Positions 7,933 through 20,984 are shown, counted from the first letter of the stretch. The stretch: DNA of 64,000 nucleotides from CAWIMX01 sp963837345 (GCA_963837345.1 CAWIMX010000001.1:1178001-1242000), one strand, 5' to 3'. Numbers and translations are program-made. The notes: generated by a model from the sequence alone, not told the origin.

Positions 7933-9159
7933 ATGCCCGACCAGACGATCTGCGTCATCCTCGCCGGCGGCATCGGTTCACGCCTGCATCCGTTGACGGC
8001 CGACCGGGCCAAGCCCGCCGTACCGTTCGGCGGACGCTATCGCATCATCGACTTCACCCTCAGCAACTGCCTGCATTCGGGCGTGCGCCGCATCCTCGTG
8101 CTCACGCAGTACAAATCGCATTCGCTGCAGAAGCATCTGCGCGACGGATGGTCGATTTTCAATCCCGAGCTCGGCGAGTACATCACGCCCGTCCCGCCAC
8201 AGATGCGGACGGGAGAATCCTGGTACAACGGCACCGCCGATGCCATCTACCAGAATCTGTACCTGCTGGAGCGGAGCGGCGCGGACTGCGTGCTGATTCT
8301 CTCGGGTGACCATGTCTACCGGATGGACTACGAGGCCATGCTGCAGCATCATCGCGAGTCGGGAGCCGAGTCGACCGTGGCGTGCCTGACGGTCGACCGC
8401 CACGAAGCGCAGTCGTTCGGGGTCCTGACCGTGGACGCGCACGACCGGATCGTGTCGTTTCACGAGAAGCCGACGCAGCCGCCGACGATTCCCGGCGATC
8501 CCGATCACGTACTGGCCTCGATGGGCGTCTACGTGTTCTCGATGCCGCGCCTGGTGGAGCTCCTTCAGGCCGATCACGAGATGGACTCCACGCACGACTT
8601 CGGGAGGGACATCCTGCCCTCGATGGTCGGCGAGCACCGCGTCGTCGCCTACCGGTTCGGCGGAGCGCAAGGACGGGTCACCGCCGATCGCTACTGGCGC
8701 GACGTGGGAACCCTCGAGGCCTACTACGACGCGAACATGGATCTGCTGCGCCCGGTGCCGCCGATGGATCTCTACCAGGGCGACTGGCCCATCAGGACGT
8801 ACGAGGGGCAGCACCCGCCGGCCCGGAGCGTGCCCGGCCGATCCGGACGGGAGGCGGAGATCGTCAACTCCATGCTCGCGTCGGGCACCTTGATCGTGGG
8901 CGGCACGCTCAGGCACGCGATTCTCTTCCCCAGCGTGCGCATCGAAGAAGGCGCCGTCGTCGAGAGCTCGCTGCTCTTCGAAGGCGTCACCGTGAAAGAA
9001 GGCGCCGCACTGCAGCGGTGCATCGTCGACAAGGAGGTGACCATTCCGCCGGGCGAACGGATCGGCTTCGACCCGGTCGTGGATGCCCGCCGGTTCACGG
9101 TGACCGAGAGCGGTATCGTGGTCATCCCCAAGGCGTACCGGTTTCCGACGGACGCCTAG
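7933..9159 (+). CDS. glgC: Glucose-1-phosphate adenylyltransferase
   Basis: A 408-residue ADP-glucose pyrophosphorylase, of usual length for bacterial GlgC. It makes ADP-glucose from ATP and glucose-1-phosphate for glycogen synthesis in the cytoplasm. The nucleotidyltransferase signature L-A-G-G-I-G-S-R-L-H-P-L-T (10-22) and R-A-K-P-A-V-P-F-G-G are intact, followed by W-Y-N-G-T-A-D-A-I-Y-Q-N, the S-G-D-H-V-Y-R-M-D-Y Asp site and F-H-E-K-P. The C-terminal left-handed beta-helix with hexapeptide periodicity runs from about 300. No other glg gene is adjacent. Confidence 0.95.
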   Translation: MPDQTICVILAGGIGSRLHPLTADRAKPAVPFGGRYRIIDFTLSNCLHSGVRRILVLTQYKSHSLQKHLRDGWSIFNPELGEYITPVPPQMRTGESWYNGTADAIYQNLYLLERSGADCVLILSGDHVYRMDYEAMLQHHRESGAESTVACLTVDRHEAQSFGVLTVDAHDRIVSFHEKPTQPPTIPGDPDHVLASMGVYVFSMPRLVELLQADHEMDSTHDFGRDILPSMVGEHRVVAYRFGGAQGRVTADRYWRDVGTLEAYYDANMDLLRPVPPMDLYQGDWPIRTYEGQHPPARSVPGRSGREAEIVNSMLASGTLIVGGTLRHAILFPSVRIEEGAVVESSLLFEGVTVKEGAALQRCIVDKEVTIPPGERIGFDPVVDARRFTVTESGIVVIPKAYRFPTDA

Positions 9160-9267
9160 GCTCCCGCCGGTCCCCTCCAGCGACACGCATCGAACCGCGA
9201 GATCGAAGCGGCCGTCTAAACCCGGTGCACGAGAGCCGCCGCGGCCGGCGACTCGGGGAGATTGCCC

Positions 9268-11763
9268 GTGTGGATCATGGCGTGGTTCGAGCGGCTCTGG
9301 CAGGACGTGCGCTACGGCTGCCGCGTGCTCGCGCGCAATCCCGGCTTCACGCTGGTGGCCGTGCTCTCGCTGGCCACCGGCATCGGCGCCAACGTCGCCG
9401 CATTCAGCTGGGCCGACGCGCTCCTCCTGCGGCCGCTGCCGGTGGCGCGTCCCAACGAGATCGTCACCGTCGGCACGACGATGTCGGTGGAAGGCTTCAC
9501 GAATCTTGCCGCCTCCTACCGCGAGTACGTGGATCTGGTGGATCGGAGCAAGAGCTTCCAGGGCCTTTCGGCGTTCACCGGCATGACGGCCGGCGTCGCA
9601 ACCGACCCGCGAACACCTCCCAAGCTGAAGCTGGGTTCGCTGGTCAGCGGCCATTTCTTTTCCGCGATGGGTATCGAGCCCGAGCTCGGCCGGGTGTTCA
9701 CACCCGAAGAAGACGACGTGCCCGGCCGCGATGCCGTCGTCGTGGTGGGACACGACTTCTGGGAACAGGAGATGGGCGCCGATCCCGGCGCGCTCGGCCG
9801 CCGCATTCGGCTGAATGGCGTGGAGTTCACCGTGGTGGGCGTGGTGCCCGCCACCTTCACCGGCATGAACCAGTTCGTCCGAAACGATTTCTACGCCCCC
9901 ATCATGATGTGGCCGCGGCTGTTGAGCGACCTCGAGGCGCGTCCTCTCGAAGACCGCAGTCTTCGCGCCGTCACCATCAAGGGACGCCTCGCGCCGGGCG
10001 TGACGATGGCGCAGGCGCAGGCGGAGGTGGCCCTCATCGGGGCCGACCTGGCGCGGCAGTATCCCGAGACGAACGAGAACCGCGTGATGGCCGTTCGCAC
10101 CGAACTGCAGGCCCGAATTGCCCAGTCGCCGCCCGACGCGATGCTGATCGCCATGCTCAGCACGCTCGCGTTGGCCGTCCTGTTCGTGGCGTGCGCCAAT
10201 GTGGCCGGGTTGCTCACGTCGCGGGCGCCGGCGCGCGCGCGAGAGATCGCGCTGCGCCTCGCGATTGGAGCGGGGCGCGTCCGTCTCGTCCGTCAGCTGA
10301 TTACCGAGAGCCTGCTGATCGCGGCCGCGGGCGGGGCGCTCGGGCTCGCGGTCGGCTATGCCGGCATCCGCGTCTTCCGGAGCATTCAACTGCCGACCGA
10401 CCTGCCGGTTGCCCTTGGCTTTCAACTCGATCGCCGGGCGCTTCTCTTCAGCGTGATCGTCGCCGCGGCGAGCGCCCTCCTGTTCGGGCTGATCCCCGCC
10501 ATCCAGACGACAAGGCTGGATCTGACCACGGCCATGAAGACGGGCGACGCCGACGCGGGGAAGTCCCGGCGGCTGGGACGCCGCATCCTGGTGGGCGCGC
10601 AAGTCGCCGTGTCCGTCATCCTGCTGGTCCTGGCAACCTTCATGTATCGCGGCTTCTCGCAGCAACTGGGGACGGGCCCCGGTTATCGCACCGACCACCT
10701 CCTGACGATGAGCTTCGATCCCAGCCTCGTGCACTACACCGAAGCGGAAAGCCGGCAGTTCTACGAGCGCCTGCTCGAGCGCGCGCGACAGGTGCCGGGC
10801 ACCCGATCCGTCTCGCTGGCCTCGACCGTGCCGATGGCCACAGACGACATCGGCGCGGCCGCGATTCTGCCGGAGGGATATCAGCTTCCGACGGGGCAAT
10901 CCAGCATCACGGTGCTGGACGCCAGGGTCGACGAGCACTACTTCGACGTGATGCAGATTCCCATCACCGGCGGACGGGCGTTCAGCGAGCAGGATCGGGA
11001 AGGCGCTCCGGCGGTGGCCGTGGTCAACGAGCACCTCGCCCGGAAGTACTGGCCCAACCAGGATCCAATCGGCAAGCGGTTTCAACTCGTCACGCAAGCC
11101 GACCGTCCGTGGGTCGAGATCGTGGGCGTGGCGAAGACCAGCAAGTACATCTGGCTGGCCGAGCCGCCCACCGACTTCCTGTATCTCCCGTACCGGCAGC
11201 GGCCGCAGAGAAACATGGTGCTGCTGGCCGAGTCGATCGGCGATCCGGCCGCCCTCGCCGCGCCGATCCGTGAAGTGGTCCGGACCCTCGACGACGACCA
11301 GCCGATCTTCAACGTGCGCACGATGGAGGAGTTCTACCGCATGCGCGCGGTCAGCATCTTCGACATCGTGATCGGCACCGTGGCCGCCATGGGCTTGATG
11401 GGGCTGGGCCTGGCGATCGTGGGCATCTACGGCCTGATGTCGTACGCGGCCACTCGACGCACCCGCGAGATCGGCATCCGCATGGCGATCGGCGCCGATC
11501 GCCCGTCGGTGCGGCGCATGATGATGGGGCAGGGGGCGGTGCTGGCCGCCGGAGGTCTGGCAGTCGGACTGGCCGGCGCGGTCGGCGCCGGACGGATCCT
11601 TCGGGCGATGTTCCCCGGCGGCGGCGGCGAAGCCGGGGGGATCGACCCCGTCGGCCTTCTCATCGTCGGGGCGCTGGTGCTTGCGATCACGCTCCTGGCC
11701 GCCTACATTCCGGCGCGTCGGGCGTCGCTCGTCGATCCCATCAAGGCCCTGCGGTACGAGTAG
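9268..11763 (+). CDS. ADOP-family MacB/FtsX-type ABC transporter permease
   Basis: An 831-residue duplicated permease. Two copies of the TM / MacB-periplasmic-core / three-TM FtsX arrangement are visible: first copy N-P-G-F-T-L-V-A-V-L-S-L-A-T-G-I-G-A-N at about 20-40 and FtsX helices at 290-420; second core at 450-690 and FtsX helices at 700-825, ending P-A-R-R-A-S-L-V-D-P-I-K-A-L-R-Y-E. This is the Acidobacterial duplicated orphan permease family, usually without an adjacent ATPase, as here. The GTG at 9268 is chosen because GGGGAG lies eight bases upstream; ATG 9277 is the alternative. Substrate unknown; lipid, lipoprotein or peptide export is typical of MacB relatives. Confidence 0.9.
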   Translation: MWIMAWFERLWQDVRYGCRVLARNPGFTLVAVLSLATGIGANVAAFSWADALLLRPLPVARPNEIVTVGTTMSVEGFTNLAASYREYVDLVDRSKSFQGLSAFTGMTAGVATDPRTPPKLKLGSLVSGHFFSAMGIEPELGRVFTPEEDDVPGRDAVVVVGHDFWEQEMGADPGALGRRIRLNGVEFTVVGVVPATFTGMNQFVRNDFYAPIMMWPRLLSDLEARPLEDRSLRAVTIKGRLAPGVTMAQAQAEVALIGADLARQYPETNENRVMAVRTELQARIAQSPPDAMLIAMLSTLALAVLFVACANVAGLLTSRAPARAREIALRLAIGAGRVRLVRQLITESLLIAAAGGALGLAVGYAGIRVFRSIQLPTDLPVALGFQLDRRALLFSVIVAAASALLFGLIPAIQTTRLDLTTAMKTGDADAGKSRRLGRRILVGAQVAVSVILLVLATFMYRGFSQQLGTGPGYRTDHLLTMSFDPSLVHYTEAESRQFYERLLERARQVPGTRSVSLASTVPMATDDIGAAAILPEGYQLPTGQSSITVLDARVDEHYFDVMQIPITGGRAFSEQDREGAPAVAVVNEHLARKYWPNQDPIGKRFQLVTQADRPWVEIVGVAKTSKYIWLAEPPTDFLYLPYRQRPQRNMVLLAESIGDPAALAAPIREVVRTLDDDQPIFNVRTMEEFYRMRAVSIFDIVIGTVAAMGLMGLGLAIVGIYGLMSYAATRRTREIGIRMAIGADRPSVRRMMMGQGAVLAAGGLAVGLAGAVGAGRILRAMFPGGGGEAGGIDPVGLLIVGALVLAITLLAAYIPARRASLVDPIKALRYE

Positions 11764-11788
11764 AATCTGGCGCCGGAGGCGTATACCG

Positions 11789-13021
11789 ATGTCGCACCGC
11801 GTCGCCCCTTGCGCGGGAGTCCGGCGTCTCTGCATCGCCGCTTCCTTCGTGGCGGTGGCGACGCTCGCCCACGCCCAGGCGAAGAGCGTGGCCCTGCACG
11901 TCCGTGAGGATGCCGGCATCCGCCGGACGTCGTACCCCGTCCACGCACGCGTGCCGTTTCCGGCCGGCGAACTCGACGCCGCGGCGCACGCGCGCTTGAT
12001 GGAGAACGACGGCGAGGTCCCCGCGCAGTTCGCCGCCGAATCGACCTGGCCGGACGGCTCGGTTCGCTGGCTCCTCGTGGATTTCAACCCGAGCCTCGCG
12101 CCCGAAGAAACCGCCTCGTACCGTGTTCAGTACGGCCCCGGCGTCAGGGCCGCGCCGGTCGCGCGGGGACTGGCCGTCACCGAGACAGAGGCTGCCGTCC
12201 AGGTCGGCACCATGCGGTTCTCGACATCCGCCTCGCCGCTGGTCGCATCGGTCAACTACCGGCGCGAAGATATCGGCCAGGGCCCTAACGGCCTGACCGT
12301 GGACGGGACGGCGGCGCTCGAGGACGTGAAACTCGACGTGGTCGCTCGCGGGCCGCTCGTGGCCGTGCTCCGCTACAGCGGCCGCATCGCGTCGGCGTCC
12401 GGCCCGGCCCTCCCGTTCGTCCTGACCATCGAGGCTCCCAGGAGCAAGTCCTGGGTGAAGATGAGCGCCGTGGTCGACGACCCCGGCCACCGCATCAGGG
12501 AAATCGCGATGCATACGCCGCTGGCCCTCGGGCCGTGGCCGTGGGTCTGGGATTTTGGAATCGGGAGCTGGAGCTACGGGGCGTTCCGCCGCGACACCGA
12601 CTCGGCGACGCTGGTCCAGACCGTGGACGGCGCGGCGAGCCGCTGGCAGGTCAGCACGGGACGCAGGGATCGCGAAGCGCCGTACGAGGTGCCGGCAGCC
12701 GGGCGCCCCTTCGTGGCCGAGGGCTGGGGCCACGTGCAGAGCGCCGATGAAGCGGTCGCCTTTGCCATCGCCGACTTCGGAGCACGCGACGGCCGGTATG
12801 CCGTGACTCTCGCCGGCGACGGCCAGACGACATTCAGCTTCACCGCGACCCGACCGGTCGATCGACTCGAGTTGACCGTCTTCGAGCACTTCGTCTCGAC
12901 GCCGGTCGCCATCGGCGCAGCCACGAGCGCGTTTTCGATGTTGCACCCGCCGGCGGCCTTCTGCGACGCGGCGCAGTACGCCGCCGCGGGCGTCCCGGTT
13001 CCGGACCAGGTCACTCGCTGA
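11789..13021 (+). CDS. Secreted RIFT-barrel (PcRGLX/YetA-like) protein
   Basis: A 410-residue protein with signal peptide (R-L-C-I-A-A-S-F-V-A-V-A-T-L-A-H-A-Q). The region 25-115 with T-S-Y-P-V-H-A-R-V-P-F-P-A-G-E-L and W-P-D-G-S-V-R-W-L-L-V-D-F matches the N-terminal RIFT barrel of exo-rhamnogalacturonan-lyase-like (PcRGLX/YetA) proteins. The remainder looks like the central beta-sandwich, but the protein is shorter than full lyases, which suggests a reduced or non-enzymatic version. Polysaccharide binding or cleavage is an inference from the fold. The ATG at 11789 follows GGAGG at 11774-11778. It starts 26 bases after the permease; a TAGAAT box overlaps the permease stop codon. Confidence 0.65.
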   Translation: MSHRVAPCAGVRRLCIAASFVAVATLAHAQAKSVALHVREDAGIRRTSYPVHARVPFPAGELDAAAHARLMENDGEVPAQFAAESTWPDGSVRWLLVDFNPSLAPEETASYRVQYGPGVRAAPVARGLAVTETEAAVQVGTMRFSTSASPLVASVNYRREDIGQGPNGLTVDGTAALEDVKLDVVARGPLVAVLRYSGRIASASGPALPFVLTIEAPRSKSWVKMSAVVDDPGHRIREIAMHTPLALGPWPWVWDFGIGSWSYGAFRRDTDSATLVQTVDGAASRWQVSTGRRDREAPYEVPAAGRPFVAEGWGHVQSADEAVAFAIADFGARDGRYAVTLAGDGQTTFSFTATRPVDRLELTVFEHFVSTPVAIGAATSAFSMLHPPAAFCDAAQYAAAGVPVPDQVTR

Positions 13022-13045
13022 GAAGATCGATGAGCCGGTTGTCGG

Positions 13046-15511
13046 CTACTGGTGACCTCCGCTCTCCGACGTCTGGGGCTCGAGCGTCAGTCGTTGCTCG
13101 GCCACCGCTTCGACTTTCGTTCGAGAGTAGACGACCGGGAAGTACCGGCCACGAGCCCACAGCGGAAACAGATCGCGATAGTGCGGGCTGTCGACGTCGC
13201 CCGACTGCCCGGGATTGTTCAGGCCCACGGAATTGTCCCAGTCCTCCGTGTCCATGATGATCTTGAACGATCCGCCCGACGTCTGGTTGTCCCCGCTGCC
13301 GGTGGCGGTGACCGTGTAGCTGTCGCCGCCGCGAGGCAGGGGCCCGACGTCCAGGCGCGCACGCATTTCGGCGTTCACGGCCGTCGACAGCGGGTGGTGG
13401 ATCAGCGCGTGGTGGTAGGCGCCGAGCTGCCACGCCGTCTGGTCCGCGCCGAGGCGGTCGGTCAGCTCTTTCACGGCTTCGGTGAGGCTGGTGACGAGCA
13501 GCGCGTCGCGGGTGCCGAGCGGATCGGCGCCGAAGCGGCCATCGGGCGCCTCGAGCCAGTCGATCATCTTCTTCAGGCCGATGAAGCCGATGTACGGCCG
13601 GGCCGCCTGCGGCACGAACCGGTCGCGAACGTCGGTGCGCAGGTGCCGCAGCCACATCTCGTAGATGCCGGCCGCCGCCGAATCGCGATCCAGCACCCAG
13701 TTCCACGACATCAGCGTGTCGCGCGCCTTCGACGTGGCCGGATCCGCCACGGGCAGATCCTTCAGCAGCGGCACCAGGCTTCTCGCCGGGATGGACAGGT
13801 CGTCGTTCTGCAGCGCGATCATGTCGGCCACGCCGAACAGACGCCCCGACCCCAGGAACTCCGCCACCGTCGCGGCCCGGTAGGGGTCGGCCCAGGTGTA
13901 GTGGAGCGCTTCGGGGTAGGGATAGCCTGGCGGTATCAGGTAGTTGTTCGAGGTGTTCCAGAAGCCTTTGGCTGGATTGACGACGTTCGGGAGGGCTTTG
14001 ATGGGCAGGTAGCCGTTCCACTCGTACCGGCCGTCGCCGGGCACGGGCACCAGGCCGCTCCAGTTCGGCCTGAGCGGCTCGATCCCCACGGCCTGATATC
14101 CGATCGTCCCGTCGATGCCGGCCCAGACCATGTTCTCTGCCGGAATCCGGCTGTACGCGCACGCGTCGCGGAACTCGTCCCAGCTGCGCGCCTGATCCAT
14201 GCGAAGGCTGGCAAGGTAAGGCGCCGATCCGATGTCCATCCAGGCCGCACGGATGGCATAAGCCTTGTGGTGCGCCTGATCCTCGAACACGACCGGGCCA
14301 TGCCTCGTGAACTTCAAGTCGACCGACGCCGGCGACTGTCCCTTGACCGCAATCGTGTCCTTGACGACGCGCATGGTTTCCCACGCGCCGCGATACTTGT
14401 ACTGAAGCGGGTTGTCCGGGTTGGTGTCGTACACGTACAAGTCTTCGCTGTCGTTCCCGAAGACCGTCAGGCCCCACGCCCCGTACTCGTTGTGGCCGAT
14501 CGAGACGCCCGGCAGCACCGGCTCACCGGCGCCGATGACGTTCCAGCCCGGCGCGACCAGGTGCACCCAGTAGCGAAGCGACGGCGCTTCCTGCACGCGG
14601 TGCGGATCGTTGGCCAGAATCGGCATTCCGCTCGGCGTCAAGGCACCGCTCACCACCCAGTTGTTCGACCCGATGTCCTCCTGGCGCAGGCTGAGGTCGA
14701 CGGCCGTCGGGCCGGCGACCTGGTCGAGCCGCGCCACGCTCGAATCGCTGTTGCGATACCGCGCCACCACTTCGTCGGGCGTGAAGTCGATCGGCTCGCG
14801 AAAGGCGTTGTACAAGTCGAGCACCTTGTCGGAGATGAGGGAGAGGTCCACGGCCGGATCGACGTCGAGCTTCGGATCGGGCGGCTGGAAATAGGTCAGG
14901 TCCTTCACCCGCTCGACGCCAAGCTCGCGCACGGCCTGCGCGAAATTCATCTCTTCGCCGATGTTCGCCAGCAGCCCATTGTGGCGCGACACGACGACGG
15001 CCGGCGTCCAGGGCTTCGGCGTGATGCCGAGCAGCGTGAACTCGATCGGCAGGAGCGAGGGGTCGCGGACGGTCCGGGCGATCCAGGCGTTGACGCCGTC
15101 GACATAGGCGGTGACGATCGCCTCCCCGTGCGGATGGTAATAGTTCAGCTCCTGCGACAGGTCGCCGCGGAACATGAACAGCCGCGTCCCGATGTCGCGC
15201 TTGAGCTCCTTGGGCCCGAGGATCTCGGCCACGGTGCCGGTGGCCTGCCGACGCCACAATTCGAACTGGAACAGGCGATCGCGCGCAGCGCTGTAGCCCT
15301 GCGCGAAAAACAGATCGTGCTCGTCTTTGGCGTAGATGTGCGAGATGCCCCAGCGGTCGACGAGGATCTCGACCGGCTGATGCAGACCGTCGATCCGAAT
15401 GGTCTCGGCGGCGCTCGGCGCGGGGGCCTGCGCCAGGGACGGGGCAGGCGACAACGACACACAGGCGACAACAGCGACAAGCGTCGCTCGAACGTGCGGT
15501 GATCGGAGCAT
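13046..15511 (-). CDS. Penicillin acylase family Ntn-hydrolase
   Basis: An 821-residue secreted amidase precursor with signal peptide M-L-R-S-P-H-V-R ... P-S-L-A-Q. The alpha-chain region contains D-R-W-G-I-S-H-I-Y-A and A-Q-G-Y-S-A-A-R-D-R-L-F-Q. The autocatalytic cleavage site is G-S-N-N-W-V-V with nucleophile Ser282, the new N-terminus of the beta chain, followed by A-N-D-P-H. Length and order match the family (penicillin G acylases, acyl-homoserine-lactone acylases, cephalosporin acylases). The natural substrate cannot be decided from sequence. It is monocistronic and convergent with the RIFT-barrel gene. Confidence 0.9.
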   Translation of the reverse strand: MLRSPHVRATLVAVVACVSLSPAPSLAQAPAPSAAETIRIDGLHQPVEILVDRWGISHIYAKDEHDLFFAQGYSAARDRLFQFELWRRQATGTVAEILGPKELKRDIGTRLFMFRGDLSQELNYYHPHGEAIVTAYVDGVNAWIARTVRDPSLLPIEFTLLGITPKPWTPAVVVSRHNGLLANIGEEMNFAQAVRELGVERVKDLTYFQPPDPKLDVDPAVDLSLISDKVLDLYNAFREPIDFTPDEVVARYRNSDSSVARLDQVAGPTAVDLSLRQEDIGSNNWVVSGALTPSGMPILANDPHRVQEAPSLRYWVHLVAPGWNVIGAGEPVLPGVSIGHNEYGAWGLTVFGNDSEDLYVYDTNPDNPLQYKYRGAWETMRVVKDTIAVKGQSPASVDLKFTRHGPVVFEDQAHHKAYAIRAAWMDIGSAPYLASLRMDQARSWDEFRDACAYSRIPAENMVWAGIDGTIGYQAVGIEPLRPNWSGLVPVPGDGRYEWNGYLPIKALPNVVNPAKGFWNTSNNYLIPPGYPYPEALHYTWADPYRAATVAEFLGSGRLFGVADMIALQNDDLSIPARSLVPLLKDLPVADPATSKARDTLMSWNWVLDRDSAAAGIYEMWLRHLRTDVRDRFVPQAARPYIGFIGLKKMIDWLEAPDGRFGADPLGTRDALLVTSLTEAVKELTDRLGADQTAWQLGAYHHALIHHPLSTAVNAEMRARLDVGPLPRGGDSYTVTATGSGDNQTSGGSFKIIMDTEDWDNSVGLNNPGQSGDVDSPHYRDLFPLWARGRYFPVVYSRTKVEAVAEQRLTLEPQTSESGGHQ

Positions 15512-15596
15512 CGGCGTGTCCTTTCAGTATTTCAGTGTGGACTCCTCCTGATGGGGCCGCTGGCCGCCATCATACTGCGCGAGGCGGCCCGCCTGC

Positions 15597-15602
15597 TATA
15601 AT
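15597..15602 (+). promoter_or_regulatory. -10 box TATAAT close to start codon
   Basis: A perfect TATAAT ending only nine bases before the ATG at 15612. If it is the promoter, the mRNA would be leaderless or nearly so. There is no Shine-Dalgarno before this ATG. Confidence 0.4.
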
Positions 15603-15611
15603 CGACGGTTC

Positions 15612-19034
<3,423 letters not shown>

Positions 19035-19152
19035 GGACCCCACCGAGAAAAAGTTCGCGGTGCCGTGAAGCTTTCCGCGCGTCAGCCGGACGGGTCACGC
19101 CGTCCCGACCACGGACGCGCCGATTGGCAGCGCTGAACGGGCCGGCCGGCGA

Positions 19153-19167
19153 TGGTACGCGGCTTGC
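19153..19167 (+). promoter_or_regulatory. Putative sigma-54 promoter (-24/-12)
   Basis: TGGTACGCGGCTTGC matches TGGCACG-N4-TTGC at all but one defined position, with exact GG-N10-GC spacing. GC at 19166-19167 is 29 bases before the ATG at 19196, and AAGGAGG lies between. This is the best sigma-54 match in the window. Confidence 0.6.
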
Positions 19168-19195
19168 GCTCGGAACCGGCAAGGAGGTGTGCGCG

Positions 19196-19654
19196 ATGGC
19201 GAAAATCAAAGCCTCGACCGAAATCAACGCGTCGGTCCAGAAGGTGTTCGCGGCTTTCACGGACATCGAGCACGGTGCGGAAAATGTCTCTTCCATCAAG
19301 AAGCTCGACATCATGTCGACCGGCCCGTTCAATCTGGGCACCAAGTGGCTGGAGACGCGGGAGGTGATGGGCCGCCTCGACGACGCCGAGATGGAGGTCA
19401 CCGCGTTCGAGCGCAACCACACCTACACCCTGACTCATCGCAAGGGCGGTGTCCGCATCGACACCGTCTTCACGTTTGAACCCCTCTCGGACAATCGCAC
19501 GATGGTCAGCATCGAGTTCGACGTGAACAGCCAGGGGCTGCCGCCGGGGCTGCTGCTGCCGTTCGAGTGGGCGATGGCCGGGAAGGTCCGCCACGCGCTG
19601 AGCGACGACCTCGACGATCTCAAGCGGGTCATCGAGCAGGTCGCCAGAGTCTGA
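19196..19654 (+). CDS. SRPBCC (polyketide cyclase/START-like) protein
   Basis: A 152-residue protein with the SRPBCC helix-grip pattern: M-A-K-I-K-A-S-T-E-I-N-A-S-V-Q-K-V-F-A-A-F-T-D at the N-terminus, G-T-K-W-L-E-T-R and a final amphipathic helix (L-S-D-D-L-D-D-L-K-R-V-I-E). Members bind hydrophobic ligands in a deep cavity; the ligand is unknown here. The ATG at 19196 has AAGGAGG eight bases upstream. It stands alone between the ABC-F pair and the TIR operon and has its own strong sigma-54-like promoter, which suggests conditional expression. Confidence 0.8.
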   Translation: MAKIKASTEINASVQKVFAAFTDIEHGAENVSSIKKLDIMSTGPFNLGTKWLETREVMGRLDDAEMEVTAFERNHTYTLTHRKGGVRIDTVFTFEPLSDNRTMVSIEFDVNSQGLPPGLLLPFEWAMAGKVRHALSDDLDDLKRVIEQVARV

Positions 19655-19699
19655 TTCCGTCGTCCGCCGTCCGGCTGGAGCGGCCGGGGCCCGGAAGAG

Positions 19700-19705
19700 T
19701 ACAAT
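19700..19705 (+). promoter_or_regulatory. -10 box (TACAAT) of the TIR operon
   Basis: TACAAT lies 28 bases before the ATG at 19734. It is the only promoter-like element in the 79-base gap before the TIR/MoxR/vWA-like genes. No clear -35. Confidence 0.4.
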
Positions 19706-19733
19706 CGGCCCGACTCTCCCCTGGCCCTGGTGT

Positions 19734-20984
19734 ATGCAGGTTTTCATCAGCTACGCACACACCCCGGCGGATTCCAAGCTCGCCGAGCACGTGGCCGACA
19801 GGCTCCGGAAAGTGGGGCTCACGCCATGGCTCGACAGCGCCTCGATGTATTCGGGGCAGGTGCTGCAGGACACGATTGCCAGGGCCGTGGCCACGAGCTC
19901 CCACGGCGTATTCCTGGTATCCCAGTCGTGGATCGAGCGCGAATGGACCGCCTTCGAGCTCGACGAGTTCGCCAAGCGCGATCCCGCGGAGGTGCGGCGA
20001 ACGCCCATCTTCCGGGCGCCCCGTCAGACCCTCACCGTGCCGCCGGCGCTCGTCAAGTGGCTCGGCTTCGAATGGGACGATGGCGATCCCGACTACGACG
20101 CACGCTTCTGGCAGCTGCTGTGCGCGATTCGGGGCGTGCCGCCCGGCCCCCTCGAGACGTGGAGCGACGAGGGGCGGAAGGCCGCGCCGCTGGCGCGGCC
20201 CGCCGGGATCGACCCGCCGCCGCCGCCGGCCTTCCGACCGTCGCTGCGCTGCAACCGCGCCCTCCAATGGACGACGCTCGACTCGCTCGCCATCGATCCG
20301 ATGAGCGATCTGGTGCTCGTCACGGGCGTCGCCGGCCAGGGTCACGAACACTTCGTCGAGCGGATTCACCAGATGCTTCGGACGGATCCGCGGCGGAGTA
20401 TCGTGCTCGTCAAATGGCCGTCGCGGCCGCAGACGGCGGAGGAGTTCTTCGCGTACCTCGCTGGCGCGCTCGACGTCCCCCGCTCGGCGCTGTCGCAGGC
20501 CCTCGCCGATCGGCTCGCCTACACGAACGTCGTGCTGCTGCACCCCTGTGTGCGGGCGATGTTCCTGGACGACCCCGTGGTGAAGTACTACACCGAGTGG
20601 CTGCCGGCGCTCGTCCGCGACCACGCCGCACCCATGCACCTCAAATGCGTCCAGCCGATCGAGTGGCCCGACGAGGGCGCCATCGACCGCGTGCTCGGGT
20701 GGCTGCGTCTTCGTCCGCCGGCCATTCCCGACGGCAGGCCGCAGGCCGAACGGTTGATTCACCTCGTGAGCACGTCGGCCGCCCGTGCGCTGCGGGTCGT
20801 CCGGCTCCACGATTTCGAGGGCATCACCGACGACGACCTGAAGCAGTTCTGCCGGCTGGTGAATCTCGACGAGCGCCAGGGCGCGTGGTTGCTCGCCCGG
20901 ATCGCCGAGCGGCGCCCGCAACACGCGGCCGACGTCTTCACGGCGATCGACGACTATCTCCCCTCAGCGAGGAGTCTCTCATGA
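19734..20984 (+). CDS. TIR domain protein with inactive STAND-like NTPase domain
   Basis: A 416-residue protein. Residues 1-130 form a TIR domain: M-Q-V-F-I-S-Y-A-H, P-W-L-D, V-F-L-V-S-Q-S-W, and the helix E-W-T-A-F-E-L whose Glu75 is at the catalytic position of NAD+-cleaving TIRs. After a proline stretch (161-165), L-R-C-N-R-A-L-Q-W begins a second domain with L-V-L-V-T-G-V-A-G-Q-G-H-E-H-F (193-207): a P-loop shape in which the Lys-Ser/Thr of Walker A is His-Glu. It should not bind ATP normally. This fits the inactive STAND (iSTAND) domains reported in NTP-dependent conflict systems. It is first gene of a three-gene operon; its TGA overlaps the ATG of the MoxR gene. Confidence 0.85.
   Translation: MQVFISYAHTPADSKLAEHVADRLRKVGLTPWLDSASMYSGQVLQDTIARAVATSSHGVFLVSQSWIEREWTAFELDEFAKRDPAEVRRTPIFRAPRQTLTVPPALVKWLGFEWDDGDPDYDARFWQLLCAIRGVPPGPLETWSDEGRKAAPLARPAGIDPPPPPAFRPSLRCNRALQWTTLDSLAIDPMSDLVLVTGVAGQGHEHFVERIHQMLRTDPRRSIVLVKWPSRPQTAEEFFAYLAGALDVPRSALSQALADRLAYTNVVLLHPCVRAMFLDDPVVKYYTEWLPALVRDHAAPMHLKCVQPIEWPDEGAIDRVLGWLRLRPPAIPDGRPQAERLIHLVSTSAARALRVVRLHDFEGITDDDLKQFCRLVNLDERQGAWLLARIAERRPQHAADVFTAIDDYLPSARSLS

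Noticed and set aside
7978..12087. A 1369-codon open frame on the minus strand
   Set aside because: It is opposite glgC and the ADOP permease, has the Arg/His/Asp-rich composition of a GC-rich antisense frame, and no domain.
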